The position numbers were made by a program, and so were the translations under genes. 49,414 nucleotides of DNA from an uncultured Gemmatimonadota bacterium (GTDB lineage Bacteria > Latescibacterota > UBA2968 > UBA8231), in assembly GCA_903893785.1 (NCBI GenBank), contig CAITNQ010000179.1, positions 1 to 49,414 on the forward strand, in the 5' to 3' direction. Positions 7,360 through 15,291 of this stretch are shown piece after piece (within the stretch, counting starts at the first letter, position 1; every line of letters begins with the position of its first letter). Under the pieces are notes generated by a model. It saw only the letters and a program-made list of their open reading frames with translations. It was not told the origin of the DNA and did not search any database.

Positions 7360-9015
7360 TCAGTCGCCGTTCCAGTACAGCAGGCCCGGGTACCGATTGC
7401 CGGCATATGCCTCGTCGTCGACCGGCTCGCAGAGATTGAGCGAAAACGGGATATCGCCGCGTCCCTGGGTGGCGCGCACCAGCAACCGATGGGCGCCGGC
7501 GTCCACCTGCAGCGGTACGCGGTCGGCGCCCAGCCGGTGCGTTCGGCGGCCGGCGAACTGGTACACCTGCCGCCCGTCGATCCAGATCGTCAGGTCTTCC
7601 TGCGAGCTGACCCAGAGCCGCGTTTGGGCCGTTTCCGGCATGGTAAAGCGCGTCGCGGCGTACACCGTGCAGTCTTGAGGGTTTCCCAGGGCCGCGCTCG
7701 GATCGATGACATCGTGCCCGAAAAAGATTGGGGGTGACCAACCGGCCACGCCAGGGGCAGGAGCCAGGGCCGCCAACTCGGCGTCGGAGAAACGATGCCC
7801 GGCCGGCAGCGGCCCGAGGAAGGTCCAGTACCGAGGCCCCATGCCATAGACCGCCTGCTGCGCCCAACTGCTGCCGCTGCCATACGCGCCACCGGCTTTG
7901 CGGTAACGGTGGCGAAGCCGTTCCACGCGGCCGCCGCAGACGGTGACGCCCCGGATGGACCCGGGGCCCATACCGCACCGCCGTGCCAACTCGGCAGGCT
8001 CCATGTCGTCAGGGTTGAAGCCCATCAGCTGCGCCGCCACCAGGTCGGTTGCGACCGGATCGCGGCCCGCCAGGACCAGGTTGGTGCGCACCGCCGTGCC
8101 ACCGTCAAAGGCCCCGCCTTCGCGGCCGACGATGCCGTCGACCACATTGAGGTCAACACGCGATACAGCCCACAGGTCGACCAATAACTCGTCGATCCGG
8201 CTCGGGGTGTGGACGATGCCCGGGTGGTTGTCTGTGCCCCGGTCCTTGCTGAAGCCGTACAGGTTCCCGGGCAAGATCCCGATGGCGTTCTTCAGGCAGC
8301 AGGTGATCTTACTGCCGTGCGACTTCATCACCGGGCAGTTGATCCAGGCATCGGCCGCCATGATCGTCGCCGCCACCTCGTAGTGGGGCATAGCCAGGCC
8401 ACCGCCTGGAACCGGCACGCTGACGGCGTCATCGAAGTTGAGGTCGAGGCAATCGATCTGCAGGCCTCGAGCGCGCAGTTCCGCCGCCACCGCACGGTAC
8501 CCGCCGACCTCGAAGCCGTCGCGGTTCACGCCCAGAACGTCGGCGAACCACCCCATCAACGAGCCCGTATTCGCTCCATGGCCCGGCGACACCCAACCGC
8601 CAGGGCCCTCGGCAATCAGCAGCCGCGCCGCCGGCGCAGCCTCGTGCACCAGTACGGCTACGGCTCGCACCACCTGCGGATCCGTCGTCATACCCGTACC
8701 GGGCGCCGCAGCGACAACGACGTTGGGTTTGATCACCACCAAGCGCGCGTTGGCACTGACAAAGGCCTCCATGCCACCGGCCAATGCCACCGCCCGGCGA
8801 GTCATGGCCAGCACCTCGTCAGCGGTCAAAGGTTGGTCGCGCGGCACGGGTTCGGCAAGTGCTGGGTCGTCAGAGCTCACCACAGCGACGGCGAAGGGGC
8901 CCGGGGCGGGCGCGACGTGGGTTGCCGATGAAGCCGCAGACGGCGTCGGGCAGAGCAGCAGCAGGCCGAGGAAGGCCGACACGGCCGAGCGGCAGCGCAC
9001 GAGTCTGGGTTCCAT
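7360..9015 (-). CDS. Secreted DUF362 domain protein with C-terminal beta-sandwich-like extension
   Basis: This 551-residue protein starts at ATG 9015, preceded by AGGAG 8 bases upstream. Residues 1-27 form a signal peptide (Arg-containing n-region, Leu-rich core, Pro-Ser-Ala-Ala). The DUF362 core follows: VVIKPNVV, a GMTTDPQVVRA segment, NCPVMKSHG, CCLKNAIG and a NVVDGIVGREGG segment. The region after about residue 410 reads like a carbohydrate-binding or PA14-type sandwich (LWVSSQEDLTIWIDGRQVY). The ferredoxin-type Cys clusters found in some DUF362 proteins are absent. The function of DUF362 is not known. The gene lies downstream of GH31, possibly in the same transcript, after a 281-bp gap in which I see no gene. 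Confidence 0.8.
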   Translation of the reverse strand: MEPRLVRCRSAVSAFLGLLLLCPTPSAASSATHVAPAPGPFAVAVVSSDDPALAEPVPRDQPLTADEVLAMTRRAVALAGGMEAFVSANARLVVIKPNVVVAAAPGTGMTTDPQVVRAVAVLVHEAAPAARLLIAEGPGGWVSPGHGANTGSLMGWFADVLGVNRDGFEVGGYRAVAAELRARGLQIDCLDLNFDDAVSVPVPGGGLAMPHYEVAATIMAADAWINCPVMKSHGSKITCCLKNAIGILPGNLYGFSKDRGTDNHPGIVHTPSRIDELLVDLWAVSRVDLNVVDGIVGREGGAFDGGTAVRTNLVLAGRDPVATDLVAAQLMGFNPDDMEPAELARRCGMGPGSIRGVTVCGGRVERLRHRYRKAGGAYGSGSSWAQQAVYGMGPRYWTFLGPLPAGHRFSDAELAALAPAPGVAGWSPPIFFGHDVIDPSAALGNPQDCTVYAATRFTMPETAQTRLWVSSQEDLTIWIDGRQVYQFAGRRTHRLGADRVPLQVDAGAHRLLVRATQGRGDIPFSLNLCEPVDDEAYAGNRYPGLLYWNGD

Positions 9016-9296
9016 GTTGAGCTCCTGGGCCAAGGAAGCCACGGGCCGTCACGCGTCGCCGGTCAACAGGCGCCGCGACCTGCCGAACGGCGGCGCGCTA
9101 TGAGGCAGACCCACGCAGGCCCGCGGGCTCGACCACGGGCCCTCGGGGTGGGCGCGCGTCGGCACACCAGCACCGCCACGGACGGGCCCCCGAGCACGGC
9201 GGCGGCGCGCCCGGAGCGGGCACCGTGCGGTACCGCTGCACGGCTACCGCCGGCTGGCCCGCAGGCGCCCCGGCCGCACGCGGGAATCGGTTACCT

Positions 9297-11555
9297 TCAG
9301 CACATCTGCACCACCACATGTTGGCCGTCCGCCTCGACTACGGTCAGGCTCAGCACTCCGCTCTGCCAGGACGCCGCCTGGCTGACGCCATTGACCGTTA
9401 CCCGGGAGGGCTCCGCCTCCAGGTGCACGCTCAGGGCCCACTGCCGTCGAGCCGGCATGCCGCTGTAGTGGCCGGCACGCGGTGGCACAGTCACAACCAC
9501 CTGGCCGGCCGCTGCCTCGCAGGTGAACCGGGTCCGCGCCACCTCGCCGGCCAGATAGGCATCAGTGAGCCCGTCGTCTTCGTACAGCGTGAAGGCGCTC
9601 GATCCGTGCGGGAAAACCTCCAGGCCGACCGTCTCGGCCGGCCGCTGCCCGACGTAGTCCACGTCGGGCCAGGTCGGCAGAATGGCACCGGCGCGCACGA
9701 AAAGCGGTCCACCGCGGTCGTCAGGCGGCGCATAGCGGAGGTCCTCCGGGCCGTGGTGAGCCTGACCGGTCCAGTAGTCGATCCAACGTCCGGGCGGCAG
9801 ACAGATCCGGTCGGTAAAGGCGGCGGTCAGCAGGCTCTCGCCCAGCATGTACTGGTGGAGCAGTTCATCGCAGCGCGGGTCATCGGGCATGACCAGGGGC
9901 ATGGCGCGCATGATCGGCAAACCGGTGGATGCCGCGGTGTGGGCCGCCGAGTACAGATACGGCAGGAGGCGATAGCGCAACCGGGCGTAGGCGCGAAAGA
10001 CGGCATAGATGTCGGGCGGGAGGAACCAGGGCTGGTTGTACTGGTGCCACGACAGGACCTGCGACCAGGGCTGCAGGAACCCGAAGTGGATGCCGGCCCT
10101 GTTCCACACCTGCATGTCGCAGCTGGTGTTGGAGTGGCCCGACAAGCCGTGGTTGAGCAGCGATACGAGTGGCTTGGCGTCGCCGCCGGTGTCGCCGGCC
10201 CAGGTAGCCGCGTATTGCTGGATGCCCGCGTAACCGCCGGCCGTATAGACCATGGCCCGCCGGCCGGTATGCTGGCGGAAGCCCAGACTCATCTGCTTGG
10301 CCAGCAGCACCGGGTACAGGTTGTGCATTTCCTCGTCGTCCATCCCGTTGTGCCATCGGCGGTCGGGATGGAAGCAGATCTGGTTGCTGCCATCCATCTT
10401 GAAAGCCGCCGCACCATTGTCGACGAACTTCCTCAGGTGCGCGAACCAGGGCTCACCCAGTCGTGTGACGGTATCTTGATAGGCGGGGTGGAAGTGGGGG
10501 TCGCGGACGACGTCTTCATCGTAGCGGTCCTCGACGGGTACGTCCAGTGCCGGACGGGCCGCGCCGCGGCAGGCCATCTCCTCGTGCTCGCTCAGGTCAT
10601 AGTCACAGCAGAGCCACAGACTGAGTTTGAAACCCATGTTGGCCAGCGCGGCAGTGAAACCACCCGGCTGGTGATGGGGCATCCACCCGGGTTGGTGGAA
10701 TCGCTCGGTGCTCCACTGCTTGTCCACGCTGAAATCATAGTGGCGATCCATCCAGTCGGGCTCGAGGCCGATCACATCCAGAGGAATGCCCTGGCGCCGG
10801 AACTCGTACGCCTCGTAGAGAATGTCGCGGGCGCGCACGCCGCGCTCGTCGCAGACCCAGGTCAGGCCGTAGCCGAACTGCGGTAACAGCGTTGGGCGGC
10901 CCGTCAATTGGGTGTAGCGATCCAGCAGCAACGGCAGCGTCTCGCCGGCGATCAGGTACAAGTCCAACTCGCCTCGCCGGCCCGAGAACACCAATCGATC
11001 CGCCTGCGTCTGGCCGGCATCGACCTGGTGGAACCAGGTGCTGTTGAGGAACACGGCCCAGCCACCGGTGCTCATCAAGAATGGGATGGGCGCGTACGAG
11101 GCCACGTTGCGGACGACCATGCTGGTGATTTGGCCCCTTCGGTTCAGCCGATCGCGAGCGGTGTCTCCCAGGCCATACAGCCGCTCCCCTTCGCCTAGCT
11201 GGAAGCACACCCGGAAACCGGTCTCGGGGCCGGACTGGGGCGCGTCGACGCCCTGCAGCAAGGCCCGGCCGGAACCGTCAAACAGGGCCGCAGCGCCCGT
11301 CTCGCGGTGCACCGACAAGCGCGCCTGGCCGGTGTCAAAGGCGACTGTGTCGCGGTCGTCGCAGCGATCGAGTCGGGCCGGCGGCAGGTCGGTTCGCACG
11401 ACGCCATAGCGAACCAGGCCCGGTTCATCGAAGCGCGCATCAGACCGCAGGCGCAGGCGGTAGACATGGGGGGTGACGGCCTGCACTCGCAGGACTGCGC
11501 CGGTGCCAAGGGTCACATCGAGAGGGGAGGGTGGAGCGGGCACGATCGCCTCCAT
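9297..11555 (-). CDS. GH31 family glycosidase (alpha-glucosidase/alpha-xylosidase type)
   Basis: This 752-residue protein has the full GH31 plan: N-terminal sandwich with YGLGD near 140, a barrel whose nucleophile motif is FKMDGSN (D388) and whose acid/base motif is WAGDTGG (D455), then PWFLPPDIYAVFRAYARLR and two C-terminal beta domains. WLCCDYDLSEHEE in the barrel is unusual and may help define specificity. No signal peptide is visible, suggesting intracellular action on imported alpha-glucosides or xylosides. The start at ATG 11555 has no convincing SD; an upstream in-frame start at 11621 would add 22 residues of poor quality. It lies 102 bases after the dehydrogenase gene on the same strand. 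Confidence 0.88.
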   Translation of the reverse strand: MEAIVPAPPSPLDVTLGTGAVLRVQAVTPHVYRLRLRSDARFDEPGLVRYGVVRTDLPPARLDRCDDRDTVAFDTGQARLSVHRETGAAALFDGSGRALLQGVDAPQSGPETGFRVCFQLGEGERLYGLGDTARDRLNRRGQITSMVVRNVASYAPIPFLMSTGGWAVFLNSTWFHQVDAGQTQADRLVFSGRRGELDLYLIAGETLPLLLDRYTQLTGRPTLLPQFGYGLTWVCDERGVRARDILYEAYEFRRQGIPLDVIGLEPDWMDRHYDFSVDKQWSTERFHQPGWMPHHQPGGFTAALANMGFKLSLWLCCDYDLSEHEEMACRGAARPALDVPVEDRYDEDVVRDPHFHPAYQDTVTRLGEPWFAHLRKFVDNGAAAFKMDGSNQICFHPDRRWHNGMDDEEMHNLYPVLLAKQMSLGFRQHTGRRAMVYTAGGYAGIQQYAATWAGDTGGDAKPLVSLLNHGLSGHSNTSCDMQVWNRAGIHFGFLQPWSQVLSWHQYNQPWFLPPDIYAVFRAYARLRYRLLPYLYSAAHTAASTGLPIMRAMPLVMPDDPRCDELLHQYMLGESLLTAAFTDRICLPPGRWIDYWTGQAHHGPEDLRYAPPDDRGGPLFVRAGAILPTWPDVDYVGQRPAETVGLEVFPHGSSAFTLYEDDGLTDAYLAGEVARTRFTCEAAAGQVVVTVPPRAGHYSGMPARRQWALSVHLEAEPSRVTVNGVSQAASWQSGVLSLTVVEADGQHVVVQMC

Positions 11556-11657
11556 CGCAATACGGCAGGTGCGGAACCGGTGCGCGGCCCGGCGCTGGCA
11601 GCGACCACCACCGACGGCCATGGCTGCGGCACAACAACGGACCGACCGCCAGGCAGG

Positions 11658-12605
11658 TCAATCCGAGGAAGCCGCGCCGGGCACGGCAGCCAAGCCAGGC
11701 CGCAGCCGGCGGAGCTGGCGGATGACGGCCGCGTTGTCCAGATCGCCGTCACCAGCCGCCACGGCTTGGGCTAGGAGCTCACGGTGCGCGGCACTGAGCG
11801 GCAGTTCCTGGCCGGCCCGCCGGCCGCAGGCCAAGATCAACTCAACATCCTTCAGGTGCTGCCGCATCCGCGCCACTGGGGTGAAGTCGGCAGTGATCAT
11901 CTTCAGCCCCTTGGTGTCCACGGCCACGGAGTACGCCGGTGTGTCCTTCAACAGCGCGAGGAAGACGGGCAGGTCGAGACCCAGTCGCTCGGCCAACACC
12001 AGGCCTTCGGCCAGTGCCAATCGGTTGAGGCCGAGGATGAGGTTGCTGGCGAGCTTGGCCCGGTTGCCGCTGCCGGCCGGGCCCAGATGGTGAATGTGGT
12101 CGCTGAAAACGGCGAGGAGATCGCGGCACTGGGCCAGGGCGGCGGCCGAGCCACCGACCATGAAGGTGCCGTCTCGACGCCGGATCTGCTCACTGGAGCC
12201 GCTGATCGTGGCATCGAGATAGGCGATGTCCCGGGCGGCCAGGCGGGCGGCCAGGGCGGCCGTCGCGTCGGGGTCTCCGGTCGTCGTATCCACGATGCAG
12301 GATGGCCGGCGTGGACCCGTCATCAGGCCGTGGTCGCCCTCCACTACCTCAACTACGACATCCGTCGTCATCAAAGCCAGCACCACGCGCGCGCAGTGCG
12401 CGGCTACCGCCGCCGGGGTTTCGGCCAGGCTGCCGCCCCTGGCGACCAGCCATTCGCGGCGGCCGGCGTCGATATCGCACCCGAGCACCGGCCAGCCGCG
12501 CGCCAGCAGCAGGTCGGCCAATGCCGACCCGACGAGGCCCAGGCCGATGATGCCCACGGCATCGCCATGGGTGGGGTCGGCAGCAGATCGGGTCGGGCAG
12601 GTCAT
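11658..12605 (-). CDS. Beta-hydroxyacid dehydrogenase (3-hydroxyisobutyrate/tartronate-semialdehyde reductase family)
   Basis: This 315-residue NAD(P)-dependent enzyme has a Rossmann motif GIIGLGLVGSALA near residue 20, LDATISGSSEQ in place of the family LDAPVSGG substrate loop, and GSGNRAKLASN with the expected catalytic Lys. The last is followed by the all-helical C-terminal domain. Relatives oxidise or reduce short hydroxy acids (GarR/GlxR, MmsB). The altered substrate loop argues against assigning a specific gene name. ATG 12605 has AGAGG about 9 bases upstream; an ATG at 12614 is also in frame. A decayed copy of this gene's first codons lies 266 bases upstream. Probably co-transcribed with GH31. 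Confidence 0.85.
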   Translation of the reverse strand: MTCPTRSAADPTHGDAVGIIGLGLVGSALADLLLARGWPVLGCDIDAGRREWLVARGGSLAETPAAVAAHCARVVLALMTTDVVVEVVEGDHGLMTGPRRPSCIVDTTTGDPDATAALAARLAARDIAYLDATISGSSEQIRRRDGTFMVGGSAAALAQCRDLLAVFSDHIHHLGPAGSGNRAKLASNLILGLNRLALAEGLVLAERLGLDLPVFLALLKDTPAYSVAVDTKGLKMITADFTPVARMRQHLKDVELILACGRRAGQELPLSAAHRELLAQAVAAGDGDLDNAAVIRQLRRLRPGLAAVPGAASSD

Positions 12606-12921
12606 GCTGGCCATCCTCTGGTGCTGCCGGGAAGAGCCGACGCCGGCGGTACGGCGCGGCGGTCAGTAGAAGCCCCCCCAAATGCCTCGGGGGCCGGGCC
12701 GCCAAAGGGAGCGGCTCGCTGCCGCGGCCAGGCCGGCCCGTGTGGGCCCGCCGTCCCTGTCCCGTTGCCATGCCTGCGGTACACCCGGCAGTACCGGGGC
12801 CGGTGATCCGCGCCGCCGGGTCGAGTGGGGTGAAGCACGCGTTCGGCGGCAGATTTGGTCAGGTGGGCCATAGTTACCGTTTTTTGGTGCTGCCCAAAAG
12901 CGCCCATGCCGATGAAGCGGC
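12578..12921 (-). repeat. About 266-bp tandem duplication carrying a ghost start of the dehydrogenase gene
   Basis: The block around 12578-12655, which contains the start codon of the dehydrogenase, recurs in diverged form 266 bases away at about 12844-12921. On the minus strand the ghost reads MAHLTKSAAERVLHPTR against MTCPTRSAADPTH in the gene. The upstream tggtgctgcc block is conserved at exactly the same offset (12619 and 12885). The copy lies inside the 12606-12998 gap between divergent genes. The rest of that gap shows only a short hairpin (gccccc/gggggc near 12672) and no gene. Confidence 0.65.
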
Positions 12922-12998
12922 GCTGCCACCAACCGCATCGGGCGACTTCCATTGCCCCAGGGCCGCCTGTGGCCCGCGTTTCCGCCCGGAGGTGTGAC

Positions 12999-13871
12999 AT
13001 GTCAGACGGCACCGTGTCCATCGGCAACGAGTCGCTGCGTTGCGTCTTGGTCGACAACCGCTCGGTGGGCGCCCATGGACAGGGCTACAATGGTATTCTG
13101 TCGCTGGAGGGCCCGCCAGGTGCGGCGTCGCCCTTTGTGCCCCGCTATGCGGGTCTGAACCTGGAACACTACTTCGACACGCGCGCCAAACCCGACAGTG
13201 ATACCTGGTTCGAGCCGCGTCGTTCGGCGATGTCGGTCCAGGCTCTAGGGGACACGGTCGCGGAACTGCACCAACCGCAGACGGCCGTTTTCGGCGTCGA
13301 GAGCCGAACGCGGGTCGCCGTTGCTTCCGCCACCTCCCTCGACATCAGCTTCCGTATGCGCCGGTTGGTGGGGCCCGCCGAGCCCGGTTTCCTCGGCGTC
13401 TTCTGGGCCTCGTACATGCACCAACCCGAGGACAAGAGCATCTACTTCCTGCGCGCCGGGTCGACATTGTCGGCACCGCGTTGGGTGCAGCTGTGCACCC
13501 AGGTCCACGGCCATGCCAGCAGCGTGGCCCACGCCGACGACACGGACGAACCCGCCTGGGCCGAGCCAGAGGCAATGCTCTACGCCAACCCTTCGCCCGT
13601 GCGTTACGCCGTACCCTTCTTCTATGGCCGCTGGCAGGACCGGGTGTTGATTTACATGTTCAAGCCCGGTCCGACCGTGCGCTTTGCCCATTCGCCTTCC
13701 GGCGGCGGAAGCACGGAAGATGGCCAGGATACCTGCCCCGCGTGGGACTTCCAGTTGCTCATCGGGCGCTGCGCCACGGGCGTGGAGTACGGCCTCGATC
13801 TACGGCTGGTGTACAAACCATGGCGAGGCCGGACTGACGTCCTGGCTGAGGTAGCTTCGTTCATGGGCTGA
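12999..13871 (+). CDS. Conserved-looking protein of unknown function, 290 aa
   Basis: I do not recognise a family. ATG 12999 is preceded by GGAGG with 6-base spacing, so the start is well supported. The sequence is rich in aromatic and small residues, has no signal peptide or membrane segment, and contains GQGYNGILSLEG near residue 30 and LNLEHYFDT near 55. It reads as a mostly-beta protein, with WASYMHQPEDKSIYF and FFYGRWQDRVLIYMFKPG suggesting a jelly-roll or sugar-mutarotase-like fold. This is only an impression. It is flanked by sugar-metabolism genes and followed directly by a GC hairpin. A carbohydrate-related role is plausible but unproven. Confidence 0.75.
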   Translation: MSDGTVSIGNESLRCVLVDNRSVGAHGQGYNGILSLEGPPGAASPFVPRYAGLNLEHYFDTRAKPDSDTWFEPRRSAMSVQALGDTVAELHQPQTAVFGVESRTRVAVASATSLDISFRMRRLVGPAEPGFLGVFWASYMHQPEDKSIYFLRAGSTLSAPRWVQLCTQVHGHASSVAHADDTDEPAWAEPEAMLYANPSPVRYAVPFFYGRWQDRVLIYMFKPGPTVRFAHSPSGGGSTEDGQDTCPAWDFQLLIGRCATGVEYGLDLRLVYKPWRGRTDVLAEVASFMG

Positions 13872-13873
13872 AC

Positions 13874-13905
13874 GACCGGTGCCCGGTCAGCGCGCCGGGC
13901 CGGTC
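13874..13905 (+). terminator. 11-bp GC stem-loop immediately after a stop codon
   Basis: Arms gaccgg (13874-13879) and ccggtc (13900-13905) continue into cccgg (13882-13886) and ccggg (13895-13899) with a 2-base bulge. It begins three bases after the stop of the 12999-13871 gene. No T-tract follows. It probably marks the transcript end before the ATPase gene at 14049. Confidence 0.45.
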
Positions 13906-14048
13906 ATGTGGCGACCAAGCGAAGTCGTGCTGGCCAGCGTCCGGGGCTCGGCGACCGGGTTGCACGCGGCGGCGGGAGGCACCCGACCAAACGGATCGGT
14001 GCCGGACGGACGCGATCCGGGACGCCGGCCATATCAGGAAAGCGAACG

Positions 14049-14768
14049 ATGGATTCGGTCATCACCGTCATCCGGCAGTGCCAACAGCGCGGCGAGGCGC
14101 CTCTCTCGGTCATCGATCTGGTGGAACGGGAACTGCTCACCGCCACCCAGGCCGCCTGGCTCATCGACCGCATCCAGCGCGGTTCGTCATGGCTGGTTGG
14201 GGCACTGCCCGGCGGCGCCGGCAAGACGACGCTCATGAGTGCGCTGCTGGCTTTCGTCCCGGACGGGGAGAACGCCGTCCGGGTCAGTCCGCAGGCGCCC
14301 TGGCCGACCTACGGCCGCGGCTGGTGCGCGGTCAGCGAGGAGATCAGTGACCACGGCCTGCCAAACTACCTGTGGGGTGCGGATGTCCGAGGTTTGGCCT
14401 CGGTGCCGGCTCAGGGCGGGCGGATAACGGCAACGATACACGCCGACACCCTGGAGCAGGCACGCGAACAGATCGCCTGTCAGTGTGGCGCGCGAGAAGA
14501 GGGTCTGGCGGCGTTCCGGCTGTTCATCCCGATCGAGGTGCGATTCGCCGATGAGGCCGGTCCGTCCGCCAACCCACGTCACCGAGCGGTAGCGCAGCGC
14601 ACCGTGAGGCGCATCTACTACCACGAGGAGGGTGCCTGGCGCACGCTCGAACGGGCCCCGGCCCCGACGCCCGAGTTGGCGCCCATCGTTGCCTTCCTGG
14701 ACGACTGCCGCGCCACTGGCAGCAGCTCGTGCGAGTCGATCCGCCAGGCCTGGCTGGCGCGCGGTTGA
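14049..14768 (+). CDS. Compact P-loop ATPase resembling the core of CpaF/VirB11/GspE secretion ATPases
   Basis: This 239-residue protein has a Walker A LPGGAGKTTL (K59, T60), an acidic patch SEEISD near 96-101, GADVRG (110-115), resembling the GEVRG segment of CpaF/VirB11, and TATIHADTLEQA (H131), resembling their His box (TxHAN). The N-terminal domain of secretion ATPases is missing. ATG 14049 follows AGGAA at about 8 bases. An in-frame start at 13908 would add 47 Arg-rich residues of doubtful reality. No pilin, secretin or other secretion genes are visible nearby, so partner and process are unknown. The downstream neighbour, on the opposite strand, is a tiny Lys-rich gene. Confidence 0.75.
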   Translation: MDSVITVIRQCQQRGEAPLSVIDLVERELLTATQAAWLIDRIQRGSSWLVGALPGGAGKTTLMSALLAFVPDGENAVRVSPQAPWPTYGRGWCAVSEEISDHGLPNYLWGADVRGLASVPAQGGRITATIHADTLEQAREQIACQCGAREEGLAAFRLFIPIEVRFADEAGPSANPRHRAVAQRTVRRIYYHEEGAWRTLERAPAPTPELAPIVAFLDDCRATGSSSCESIRQAWLARG

Positions 14769-14783
14769 GAAGCAGAAGATGGA

Positions 14784-14909
14784 TCAGCGGGCGCCGAGCA
14801 CGGGCGTGTCCTTGGCCATCTTGGCCTTCTTGTCGCTGGCCTTCTTCTCCTTGTCTTTGACCTGCTGCTTGCGCATGCGGTCTTTGTCTTTCTGACCCTT
14901 GTCGCCCAC
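14784..14909 (-). CDS. 41-residue Lys/Asp-rich small protein, GTG start
   Basis: A GTG at 14909 has GGAGG 6 bases upstream and opens a 41-codon frame rich in Lys, Asp and Gln (MGDKGQKDKDRMRKQQ at the start). About one third of residues are Lys, and the ending DTPVLGAR is uncharged apart from Asp and Arg. It would be helical and highly charged. Similar tiny Lys-rich reading frames occur in many environmental bacteria, but I know of no function; RNA or nucleic-acid contact is a guess. The strong SD and composition unlike its surroundings support a real gene. Confidence 0.6.
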   Translation of the reverse strand: MGDKGQKDKDRMRKQQVKDKEKKASDKKAKMAKDTPVLGAR

Positions 14910-15018
14910 GGCCGACCTCCAGGCTGCAGTGTTGCGGACTTGTGCGCGGCAGCGCCTACCTGTGGCTCTACAGGGAAGATACCGGCATTTGCGTATGTGC
15001 GTTGGATTATTCATCTGG

Positions 15019-15142
15019 GCATGCCGCAGAGGTCCGAGAGCGCCGGGCCCGACGAGGGCGCCACGGGCTCGCCGAGGCATACATCGACGCATGCCGCATA
15101 GGTCCGAGCGGGACGGGCCCGACGAGGGCGCCACGGGCGCCG
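15019..15142. repeat. 70-bp tandem repeat, two copies
   Basis: Copies begin at 15019 and 15089 with gcatgccgca-aggtccgag and share gggcccgacgagggcgccac at the same offset. Similarity is high over about 54 bases and fades after that. The repeat lies in the 14910-15291 gap, upstream of the small Lys-rich gene and downstream of the chagasin-like gene. I see no gene in the rest of the gap. Confidence 0.8.
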
Positions 15143-15291
15143 TGCGGCGGGCACCGCCGGTGGAGCGGGACTCAGCAAGCCGCGACCTTGGCCGCGGGCC
15201 CCACCGCGTGATGCCGGCTCACTCAGGCCGGGAAACGGACGGTCGCTGCGGCTCGGACCGCCAGGGCGGCGCGCCGAGGGCCGGGCCCGGG

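Noticed and set aside
9162..9330. Possible 138-bp offset repeat of the GH31 3' end (gcacatctgcaccaccac-like)
   Set aside because: Only about 18 bases look alike and the match does not extend to either side, so it is not distinguishable from chance.
9225..10886. 553-codon plus-strand open frame
   Set aside because: It is antisense to the GH31 gene, whose catalytic motifs are intact on the minus strand. Its protein sequence has no recognisable motif.
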